This document shows, piece after piece, positions 49,815-59,784 of a stretch of 64,000 nucleotides of DNA. This DNA is from Steinernema hermaphroditum (taxonomy: Eukaryota; Nematoda; Chromadorea; Rhabditida; Steinernematidae): contig CM059625.1 in NCBI GenBank assembly GCA_030435675.1, forward strand, positions 9,114,001-9,178,000, written 5' to 3'. Made by a program: the position numbers and the translations under genes. Position 1 is the stretch's first letter. Every line of letters starts with the position of its first letter. The notes under the pieces are model-generated. The model had not been told where the DNA came from and made no database searches. It worked only from the letters and a program-made list of their open reading frames with translations.

Positions 49815-51063
49815 TGCTTTGATTTGAAGAAAGTAGAAGCTTCAACTATAGTATTTTTAATTATAAGGCTAATATACGTACTTGTTTATACGTTGATATG
49901 CGTTTAATTGCGTGAGTCTGGGACACCAAAAGAGATTTCCCACAAAGTGTGCGACTTTTGTCTTGTTTCCCAGACCACTACCTTGAAAGAGCATTACAGG
50001 CAATTACGTTTGTACGTTGTCGTTGAATAGTTCTTGTTTTTATCAGTATGAAATTTTAAGTTCTTTGGTATAACATCGTAAAGCGCCATAACAATAGGTA
50101 CACTCGCCATTAAGTAACTAAAAATGTTGTCTGCGACATATATAATGTCATGAAAGAAGCTTTATGCCAGTTTTTGCGTCAACACTCGGGTGGTCTTTTT
50201 TTTCTGCAGACAACGGTGCAGAAAACAATTCGTCCCGGCCGTCTTGCTGATGCATAAAACGGAGCAGAGGCAGACAAAAAGTGAACTAGCTCATTTCGAC
50301 ATATTTCAGACGGGGATGATGATGTCTACCAGGATAATAAGCCGACGGTGTTTTTCTGTCTAGAAGGCGACTTAACACAGTATTGGTGCATTATCCGCCT
50401 TGCGTCATACAGGAGTAAATCAGCTAAAAGCACGTTAATTCACTTCCCCGTAGAGCATCCAATTTTGGAGAGCGGATCGGATGATGGAAGTTATTCTTGA
50501 ACTCATACGTCCAGGAAGAACGCAACCAGGAACCGACCGCTTTGTGCAGACCCACTGATCTGGAGTTTAAAAATGAAGAGTCGAACGCTGTAATCTTTTT
50601 GCTAGGGACAGAGCAGAGCGCATGCAAAATTTCGTTCCTTCCACATGCGACGTCACGTTCCGGTTCAAATTTAATGCGTAATTGGTTTTGCTGATCTATA
50701 GTCGATTCGCTAGAACTCTGAGTAGTCGACGTTTGTTGCTTAAATAATACCCCAATGGACCGTTTTCATATACACATTAAGCTAAAGATCTTTCATTTTA
50801 GCTGCTCATATATTCGCCTGGTAATTAAGAATCAAATGAATAAAGATGCAAATGTTCCTGGTTCGATTTGCTACATTCATGTGCAAGTTTTGGATTCGCT
50901 TTGCTGTTTATTACAGGCAGAGGGACGCTCTTATAGACAGCGAACATGCTGAATGTTTCTTTGAGGACAAAGGGGAGGGGAAGAAGCAACCTATTAAATA
51001 GCTTGAACGACATCGAATCTTTTAGAACATCTTGGTTACAGTTAACAGTTCTCAACATTTAGT
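49815..51063. other. Intergenic, no firm gene
   Basis: No exon supported. An AATAAA on the minus strand at 50912-50907 could serve the nlp-1-like gene, about 150 bp past its stop. Confidence 0.4.
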
Positions 51064-51599
51064 TCACTTTCCAAGTCCGACAAAGAAGTTATTGGAATCC
51101 ATGCGCTTGCTGGGCTGGCTGGCTTCTTCACTCGTCGGGTCCGCGTTGCTTAGCATGAGGAAAGGAGCTCCGGATAACTGAGGGATCTCGTCAGTCTCAG
51201 CCTAAAGTGTAACGTAAGTGTCAGGTCTTCAAGTGAGTAGTACCTCTTGACGTTTTCCAAAGCTCATCCGGAAAGCATTCGCGTCGATTTCTCCCGATCG
51301 CTTACCGAAGCTCATTTGGTAGGCCATACGGTCGAGGTGGTGGTTTGGCAGGCCCGACGGTCTCTTGTCTAAATAGGTTAGAGGTTGAGGGAGTGGGCTG
51401 CTGGCTGCATCTTACCGTAGTTCTGCCGAAAGTCGCCCATGTCATCGAACGATCGCTTTCCGAAGACGGCAGCGTAGGCAGGGTTACCGTAGTTCAACTT
51501 CTTGAATCCCTCCTTTGAAATAGCCGCTGACTCAGCGATGGCAAGAAAGCCAACGACGAACAGCACAGCATTAAAGAAGGAAGCTGCTCTTGCAATCAT
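51064..51599 (-). CDS. nlp-1: nlp-1-like MSFamide/buccalin-type neuropeptide precursor
   Basis: Precursor of amidated neuropeptides, processed in dense-core vesicles. Minus-strand exons 51599-51416, 51368-51244 and 51201-51064, phases closing, 148 residues. It opens with a signal peptide (FFNAVLFVVGFLAIAESA). Dibasic KR sites then release several peptides. One ends NPAYAAVFG. A second ends MAYQMSFG. A third is SGEIDANAFRMSFG, nearly the MDANAFRMSFamide of C. elegans NLP-1. After an acidic spacer and another KR, the last is MDSNNFFVGLG followed by a single Lys and the stop. Gly before the basic residues predicts C-terminal amidation. SFDDMGDFRQNYD is a further non-amidated product. Assignment to nlp-1 rests on the AFRMSFG motif and processing layout. 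Likely polyadenylation signal at 50912-50907. Confidence 0.92.
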
Positions 51600-54500
51600 T
51601 GTGCTTTAGAATCTGGAAGGCAGATGAATGAAATGACTGAATTTAAGAAGGAGGAAAAACAAAAGGACATGGGAACACGCATGATTAATTAGAAACTGTC
51701 GCCATGCTAATAAGCCCGTACTTTAACATTCCGACCTCGAGGTACTAGTCGAAGGAAAAGCATGCAATATAAAGCGTAAAACAAGACTGGCTTATGATCA
51801 TACATGATAGGGAAACTGAAATATTTAATCGGTAAAATTTAATTACTTTCTCATGAAACGCCCAAGTCTCTGGGAAAATCACGTCGTAAATATGTTTAAG
51901 ATCTCGGTAGACAAAAGAAAACGAGAAAAACAGACGTGCTTCCAGAAAACAGCCCACGAACGCGTTCTTCTCACAAGGTTCTGGTAGTAGCTCATTAGAT
52001 TGCGTTTCAATTATAACGTACCGGTGAACGCGCATCGCGTGACAAATTTGTACCACACAGAAAGGAATCAACACCGCTAGTTAGCTCTCGCATGGGGGCA
52101 CAAGATCTTAGGTCCACGTCTTAAACAAATGTCACAAAGAGTAGGGGACTTTACAAAAGACAGGAGGTGACGAGATGTGGCATGAATAGGTCATAAGGCA
52201 ACTGACTCATAGGGTGGAAGAGGCGGGAATTTCTGGGTTCTGGAGAGAATAAGCGTATTCGTCTGAAGAAGAAGGAAGATGGAATGAACAGAGGAAACGG
52301 ATTCGAAAAACGATTGGGCACCACCCACTTTTCTGGCACAAACTCTCGAAAGGCGTAACAGGAGACTCCGTGAACATTGCGCCTTACCGAACACTTGTTC
52401 ACGGAGAGGCAGGTCAAACATTCTGTGCCTAATTGGAGGAGTGGCAAATTAGATGCATCGGATTATGTGTGGCGGAGCGGCGACGATAATTCAACAGCAC
52501 AGAGGCAAGAAGCGCAGTATGACGCTAACAGTTTGGAGCTGACGACGCGAACCGATCACTCAGTCACTCCAAGCAGCAGAAGAAGCCATCTGCTTGTGAT
52601 AAAGAGCAACTGGGAGGCTACAGCCATATTCTCACGATCAGCTTCAGCGTCGACAGCCTGATTCGCACCATTGGCTTTTCCAATTATGGGCGGTACCTTC
52701 GAATTGTGTCCTCTCTTCGACGCCCTAAGCGTCGCCTCGAACTTGTTGAACCTATAATGACGAGTGTCATATGAACGAACTGAAATACAATCGCCACTCT
52801 CCAGAGAGTGCTCACCGGAGGGGCAAATTAGCGAAATATCAGATTCGAGTGGAACTGATGGGTTCATTAGGTGAGCTCGGCGCGCTTACATACGTTTAAT
52901 CGCGCACCCTTGTAGGATTATCTGGCGCATGACGTTCATCGTCTTTAAAGTGGTCGTAGCCACCCAAACATCACTACAACACAAAGCGTTTTTGGTCCTA
53001 GAGCATGATTTGATTAACTCTAAACACTTAATGCTTTCTACATAGTCGACATCAGGCTAGATTGGAAAGTAAAGTGCGGCACGTGTATGGTTTCCTTGGG
53101 GTTTCAGTCATGCACGAACTGGCAAGTAATTATGAAAAAGCTTCGCAATAACTGATTTGAAGATGCTTTAACTGCTGTCGTTTAAAACTTTTCGAAGTAT
53201 TAATTAGGTTCGCAGACTTCCGTCCCACTCAAAAATAGACTTTTTCAAGTAATTGTCTTAGAAAAATGATCTTGCACTTGGGAGCATAAGAAGCACTTTC
53301 GGCTAATTGCCAGCAGGTCATGAAGCACTGTTTTTGCACACTTTCAAAACGTTGAATCGGCTAGAATCTCAACTGCTTTGAATGTGAATGACGATTCGGA
53401 GGACTGAATAAGGCGCGATTGAATTTGTTGGTGTCCTTAAGATAAAGAACCTTTGTTCGAATGCCAACCAGCGCACCTTTGTTGTTGACACTAAAATCGA
53501 GAATAAACTCCCAATTCACAAAATCTTTCTGTGATTCAACTATGTTCCAGAAAGGTCGGATGTATCTGTATTGTGGCGAGAAGACAGGTCGTTCTGACGA
53601 AGAATACGTATTTTTGGCATATGTTGTGATGACGATGTCAGTCATACCTTTTCATTCGGTAACTGAGCAAAATAAATATTTAGAAGCTGTCATAAACAAA
53701 ACCATTTTATCATGAAGTCGCCCACGAAAAATCGAAAATCAACTTCAGAGCAATCAATTTGAAATTCTGGGAAACCATGAAGAGAAGACAAAATTGCGAT
53801 GTCAGGAGGCCATGTGTCTGTGCGTGTTGTGTTATTATTGGGGCCGTCAAAAGTGCCTTACGTGCGTCGGTACGTCTTCCACAATGTCATAGATGCATCG
53901 ACAACGACCCCAATGGACACTTGTGTGTCGGATCTCCCACGCAAAGTTACTCTATTCCCTCCAGCTTAAAAAGTTAAAAGGGAAATCGCGGAGGGAACAT
54001 GAAATTAGAGTGGTGGACAAAGGAAATTCGCTTTCTTTTTCCATTTTTGAGTGATTCCACTGACTGAGGAATTAAACGAATCGCAGTCCATTCGGACTGA
54101 CGCTTGTCAGTCGCGCACTTCTGAGATTCCCAGCGCATCCTCCCACCGACGGGAAGCTCGACGCCTTCAACTCAAATATGACAATTTTTAATTGATTCTT
54201 TGGGAATGAAGAATCGCTTTGCAACGCTGATTCAATTGTACATGCCCAAATGGCAAATTCAATAAAAACTTCGAAACGAATTTAAAATCGAGCCGATGGA
54301 AATGGAGAGTCGGTCGTCATGGCGTCGGGGAATAATCACGTTGTTAAGGCATGACTTACTCATCCGGATGAAGAGGGCTTTCTTTTATTAAATACAATGA
54401 TAATCCGCAATTGTGTATGATGCGAGATGACACATCTAACTCTCACACACACGTGTTGTTGTTCCAGCCACGGCGCCATGATGTATTGTGGAAGAGCAAA

Positions 54501-54703
54501 GGGGATTAGGAAAGCAATTAATTTTCTCTCTACCAAATAATAACTCTTTGCGAAGATTATATAGATACAAAAACATCTCGTTACAAGTCACGTGAAGCAC
54601 TAGAAAACTACGTGTTCGGAAAGGAGTTTTCGCAAGTGCATCGTTCAATTCGAGAGAGAACTCGCACAAATGCACAGTTTGTACCGAGGGACATAAGGAA
54701 CAA
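51600..54703. other. Intergenic, no firm gene
   Basis: 3.1 kb upstream of the nlp-1-like gene. Frames such as 53645-53361 (minus, 94 codons, with a strand-like composition) and 52447-52151 (minus) are not recognisable and lack splice support. Confidence 0.45.
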
Positions 54704-55051
54704 CTACGAACGAAGGAATTCGTTCAGATCGGAAAGGGCATTGGATGAAAAGCGAGTCTTTTGACGATTAATGGGTTGTGTTTTACTGCCTGACTGGGGA
54801 AGAACGAAGCGATAAAAAAGAGTTGAAATATTTAAAGTTTTGAGCGAAGAAAGCTTCGGAGTTCGGCTGCTTCTCTCGATTAGGCACGCTGCGTCCAGTC
54901 CCGCGCGAAACCACTGAACATTCGGCTGATGGACGATTTGCTTGGGACGCGGCCGGAGAGGCCGCTGCTCGAAGTCTAAAATGAAACCCTTAGTCTCAGC
55001 CAGAAAACATGACAGTACAGATAGAATCGCCACAGACAGAACACTGCACAC
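54704..55051 (-). CDS. Possible small secreted protein, unrecognised
   Basis: A 115-codon frame with a good signal peptide (MCSVLSVAILSVLSCFLAET) followed by FILDFEQRPLRPRPKQ and a basic, Ser-rich remainder ending LSDLNEFLRS. I do not recognise it. A strong acceptor-like tract lies inside it at about 54788-54810, so part may be intronic and the true C-terminus different. It could be a peptide precursor; no Gly-Lys-Arg amidation sites are seen. It lies 91 bp past the stop of the Ser/Arg-rich gene on the same strand. Confidence 0.4.
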   Translation of the reverse strand: MCSVLSVAILSVLSCFLAETKGFILDFEQRPLRPRPKQIVHQPNVQWFRAGLDAACLIERSSRTPKLSSLKTLNISTLFYRFVLPQSGSKTQPINRQKTRFSSNALSDLNEFLRS

Positions 55052-55141
55052 AATCGGCGGTATAGGATAGAAGATAGCAGAAAAGCGAAGAAGAAGCTAG
55101 ATGTATGAGGGAGCAGACGGAAGGCGTGAACCAAGTCGGAT

Positions 55142-56221
55142 TCAGTAGTACGGGTAGAAGTGCGTGTAGACGGACGTCCGAGGATTAGAGCTGGAACGCA
55201 TTAGAGAATAGCTGTTCGTCCTCAAAAGATCCATCTGGCGGCAAGCCTGGTCGAGCTGATTGGAAACTCGGCTGTATCTTTCACGCAACTAAAACCACAC
55301 TTGTAGAATTCGAGTCCACGAAGCCGCAAGGGAGAAGCATACCCTGTCCTTTGCGAGACGTTCACGAGACAGACTGCGTTGGAGTTCGTCAATGCGACCC
55401 TGAAACTCAGCAGCACAATGAGCGTACAAAGCAAACAAAACATCCAAAAAGCAGGCACATGCAGAACCTAAAGTTGGATTGAAAAAAGAGATTACCTCAT
55501 ACATGCTTCGCACGTTAAGAGGCGTCATGGAATCGCGGGCATAACGTTTGAGACGGCGAGTGCTATCGGTGTCAATGTACGTATTTGCATTGTAGCTCTA
55601 AAAGGCCGTGCATAGTGTAGCAAAATGGCAAAAGCCAGGTCTAGTTGAGATCATTATGCAGTGATCATCGCTAGAAGCTGAATGCGAGTTGCACTCAAGC
55701 TGAAGCTGCCTTCTTTACTAACTACTTACCGAATACCCGTTGATAGTTGAATAGGCGGAAGGCATGTGGGTACGCGAAGACGATCTGTAGGTAGCATAGG
55801 TACTCGGCACTTGCCATTCATAATGGCTGTGCATGTCATTGATGTAGCTGTCTACACGCGACATGCGACCGGATCCCAGGTAGAGGTCAACATTGTGGCG
55901 CGAGCTGAAGCAGTAACTGTGCCTCTGAGTGGAGATGGTAACTGACCTGGATCTGCTAAGGGCATCGGCAGCGTCCTGGACCGAGGAGCGGCTTGCGCTT
56001 CGACGAAGTTCGTACTGCTTGGAATTGCTGTAGTCGAGGAAGGAGACGAATGATCCGGATCGGCTGGGGGCTCGGCTCAAGTCGCGGGAGGGAGGAGTAC
56101 TGTATTCGCGAGTTCGAGTGGGCGCCATGAAAGAGGATGTGTATCTTAACAGGGTGGCTGAATGAGTGGATTTTGCTGGAGCTAACCTGCTGTAGTTGCT
56201 CGCTGAGCGTCGAGAACGCAT
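55142..56221 (-). CDS. Ser/Arg/Tyr-rich protein with short coiled coil, unrecognised
   Basis: Minus-strand exons 56221-56187, 56144-55730, 55597-55496, 55399-55343 and 55288-55142, 251 residues; the 42-bp first intron is in frame and could be retained (265 residues). The first 150 residues are disordered and rich in Ser, Arg, Tyr and Thr (TREYSTPPSRDLSRAPSRSG). The C-terminal part is a charged heptad-like helix (GRIDELQRSLSRERLAKDR then LRERYSRVSNQLDQACRQMD), ending SVYTHFYPYY. The arrangement of a Ser/Arg/Tyr head before a coiled coil recalls intermediate-filament heads, but no rod consensus is present. The start ATG is 88 bp below the stop of the upstream gene; an acceptor-like sequence at about 56273-56278 could be a trans-splice or alternative splice site. 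The frame is open upstream to that acceptor. Confidence 0.7.
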
Positions 56222-56308
56222 AGCCTGCTGACGTTCACGAGTTCGGGAGCGTGATCGCTCAAGAATTCGACTAGCCGAATAGAGACTCGACGAGAAAGCG
56301 CCTTAACA

Positions 56309-59300
56309 TTAGCGTTGGAGCTTATTTTTTGGTGTGGCTTCTACAATCTCACCGGTACTGACGATATCGTCGAACTGGGAAGTGTAGATGTTGGTAGGAC
56401 GGTAGCTGGTGGAGCTCGTGTACTCATTGCGGTACTTGTGCGCGGGGTTCGAGACCCAAGGGCTGATGGACGAGTAGCTCGACTTTTCTGGTGGCATCCA
56501 TGATGAGAACGACGTGTAGGTGGGCAGACGTGCAGGAACTGGGGTACGGTGAGAGTCCTGAATGCTTAAAATGTGTTTGGTTACTTGGCCTCCAGTACCT
56601 GGTCGTAGTGCACGTGATCCCGAGGAGGATGCTCTCGGCGTACGGGCGAAGGAGAGCGTTCAGCGCGACGAGCACGGGGAGGTGGCGAAGGCGACTCGTG
56701 TCGACGACGCGGAACGTATTCCTTTAATTTTTGTCTTTAGGCGTTGTAGTTGTATGTTGAACCAACCTCCTCCTTCTTCTCTTCTTCTTCAACTCTGGGG
56801 CTCTTTGGCGGTTCTTCCTCCGATGGTGCCACTTCTACTGGTTCTGGCTCCTCGGCCTCGGCCTCGGCCTCGACCTTCTCCTCTTCTGTGACAGCAGTGA
56901 CTTCCGGTTCAGCGAGTTCCTGGATTTCCGGCTCTTCTTCCTTCACTTCTTCCGAACTGAGGACCGGCACCTCAATCATTTCGGCCGGTTTCTCAGGCTC
57001 CGCCTCAACGGGGGCGGATTCTTCCGGAACTTCTTCTGGAGCCGCTTCTTCTTGCGGTGGTTCTTCTACGACTTCAGGTTCGGCCACTCTGAAGGTATAA
57101 CTAACTTAGTTACGCTTTTTATTAGTGACAAACTTTGGAGTTTTTGGTGTTTTTGGAGTCCTGGGTGTCTTAGGAGGTGATTTTACTTCGTCTTCGAAGG
57201 TTGTTTTCTTCGGGGTTTTTGGAGTTGAAACAGGCTCATCAAAGTCGAAGGCCTTTCTCGATCGCGGAGTTCCGCTCTTCGCTGTTGCGCTAGCTGGCGT
57301 AACCGGGATGGACGCTCTTGGACTTTTAGGCGTTTTGGGGCTTAATTGCAATTGTATTATAGACACAAAAGGCAAATGACAAAGTACCTGGGCGGCACAG
57401 CTCCGCTGCGCGGAGTGGCAGGTACGCTGTCCACTCCGGATGGAGTAGGAGGCAGTTCTACTTCGACAGAGGGAGTTGGGGGCACAGACGTATCTGCGCT
57501 GGGGGTAGCCGGCGCGACTTCTGCGACAGGAGTACGAGGAGTCTGCGGAACGGAGGCTTCCAAAGCAGGAGACTTTGGTGTTGCGGGAACCGAGGTTTCG
57601 GCAACGGGAGTCTTGGGGGTCGGAGGTACTGATTCCACTTTAGGTGAAGCTGGAGGAATAGACTCCGCTGCAGGAGTTGGAGGAACCGAATCCACTTTAG
57701 GCGAAGCCGGAGGAATCGAGTCTGCAGCCGGAGTGGGAGGTGCAGATGATTTCGGCGTGACGGCGGCTTCCGCAGCTAGCGGAGTCTTCGGAGTGGCTGG
57801 AACTGGCTCGCACGCGGGAGTTTTGGGAGTTGCAGGAATCGATCCGGCAGCCGAAGGTGTCTTCGGAACTTCCTGAACTTCATGCGGAGCCTCCACCTGT
57901 TCTTCTTCCAGAGGTTCAGGGTTGTCCAATTCATTAGGAGTCCGGGGACGCTTCGGGGTAGGGGGCGCTTGAAGCTCGAACGGCTGGTCAGCTTCCTGAG
58001 GTTCTCCTTCGATAGGGGTCTCCTCAACGGGCACCTCGGTCATCTCAGGCTCTTCCTCCTTCGCTTCCTCGGCAGGGACGGGTTCCTCAGAAGGGGCACT
58101 CTCTGCAGGCACCTCTTCGGTGGGTGCGGCGATAGGTTCTTCTTCGACCGGGACTTCTTGGAGTTCTGCAGCAGGCTCCGCTCCTGCACTTGTAGCCTCA
58201 ACAGGCTGTTCTTCCACAGGTTCAGCCACAGGTTCCTCAATAGGTGCTTCAGGTTCTGCAACATCACCATTCTCGATAGGCTCTGGAACTTCTTCAACGT
58301 TTTCGAGTTCATGTTCTTTAATCTCACCTTCGGTGACCTATGCCAAAACATTAATGACCATAGCTTTGTATTTCACTTACTTGTGCTTCTTCGTTTGTGG
58401 GCAAATCTTCTATGCCGTCCATTGACGTCGTCATCGGGTCAACATTTTCTGTTCCAGTGATGTCGGGAACCTAAAGCATACGATGTTCAAAAGGCGTAAT
58501 TTATGATTTTGTTTGAGAGTAACTAGTGATTGAATGGAGTTTGAAGTTTCAACAGACATCCCTTACCTCATATCTACTCTCATAGTAGCTCAGAACGAAC
58601 ACAATTTTAGTAACTAGATTGGACATGCCTGATCTTCCGTGCGGTCCTCGTCCTGCTGAGGCTCGTTCGCTCCGGCCGATTCCTCCTCCATACCGTCAGC
58701 TGTGCCACCGTTAACTGAAAATTGTTAAATTTCGTTGGTGTCGAGATTGATTTATCACAAAAGCAGGGCTCGGTAGCCGCCCTCACCCACTTGAGCTTTC
58801 GGCACGGACACTTCGGTGGCATATAATACAGCGCCGCACCCTTCACCAGTGGCATAATCAGTTGTGAACTTCGTAAAGTATCATTTTCGCCGAGGTGCAC
58901 AGAGATCATCGCGTTGCCTCGCTCGTATAGATAACAATGCAGCATTTACTATTATCGCTATAAAGTTGTGCAATATTTTACAAAGGGGAGTTGTTGCAAT
59001 GACGTGACAGATTTGAATGGTTATCATGTTATATTATAGTGCCAGAAACATAATATGTGCTGTATTTTTTTATATATTAGCATGATAAAGTAGATGTGAG
59101 TAAATTTGGGATTCTGTTAAGCTGTATAAAAATAAGGTTGCGAAAAATAATGTAAATCACGATTTGAAAACTGACCGTCAATGAGAAAGAATTGTGGTCG
59201 CAGAATGACCAGGAAAAACTAGAAAAACACGCAAAAATCTGATCCGACCATCGATCAAATGACAAAAAAGAAGTGAAAGGAGGCGTCGCGTAGTGGCAAC

Positions 59301-59784
59301 TGATGTCTACAAAAAAAAAGGTCCGAAAATAGTTTTCTCAGTAGTTTTTCTACGATACGCAACATGCGATGCCCACTGACAGCCGCCGACGGAAAGCTCG
59401 ATCACTTTGCTGTGGGCGTCGAGTAGGTGCTTCTCACAACGACAGAAAAACAACAAGCCGAAACATTTGCCCTCAAATCGCGACCCGACGGAGCATGCCG
59501 CGATCCCCACTCATCTGAGCATTATCAAGAAAGACGAACGCGAGACATAGGGGCCGCTATGACAAATGACAGACAAAGCTATTTACCTTGTTCCGATGAC
59601 TCGATCGTAATCTCCTTCTTTACAAGTTCGGCGTCTTCTTCGATCTCTGCTTCGGCACTGACAAATTCTTCGTCGTTTTCGGCCTCACCATTCACCTGCG
59701 ATTTACTCAAGAAAGTTTCGAATACGAGAGATATTAAGGTACCTTTAAAGGGGAATCAGACGGCAGCACTTCGCACTCGGACAT
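56309..59784 (-). CDS. Large acidic TP/SP-repeat protein with alternative C-termini, unrecognised
   Basis: Disordered acidic protein, neurofilament-tail-like in composition. Minus-strand exons 59784-59743, 59695-59587, 58714-58629, 58470-58381 and 58337-57388 are shared. One form then ends in exon 57340-57106 (PKTPRTPKTPKTPKFVTNKK, 503 residues). Another splices to 57088-56767, 56721-56599 and 56557-56309 (656 residues), with a Glu-rich exon, an Arg/Ser exon (PRRRHESPSPPPRARRAERS) and a Ser/Tyr exon (TSFSSWMPPEKSSYSSISPW). A third option stops at 56737 by reading through the donor at 56766. Both acceptors fit the phase-2 donor at 57387. The N-terminal half is Glu/Pro/Val-rich, the C-terminal half full of S/T-P sites, suggesting proline-directed phosphorylation. 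The third intron has a GC donor (CAG|gcatgt at 58628). No known domain; cytoskeletal role is only a guess. Confidence 0.8.
57622..57735 (-). repeat. Two-copy 57-bp tandem repeat inside the TP/SP-rich exon
   Basis: Units 57622-57678 and 57679-57735 are near-identical (differences mostly silent) and encode a 19-residue unit of the type AESIPPASPKVESVPPTP. Other, more diverged TPKTP units flank it. Confidence 0.85.

Noticed and set aside
53361..53645. 94-codon minus-strand frame with plausible beta-strand composition
   Set aside because: A complementary frame of similar length lies opposite; no signal peptide, splice sites or family match.
56750..57876. Long plus-strand frames rich in Ser, Gly and Val opposite the acidic-repeat gene
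   Set aside because: Reverse complements of the EP/TP repeat codons create long open frames; the minus-strand reading has introns with closing phases.
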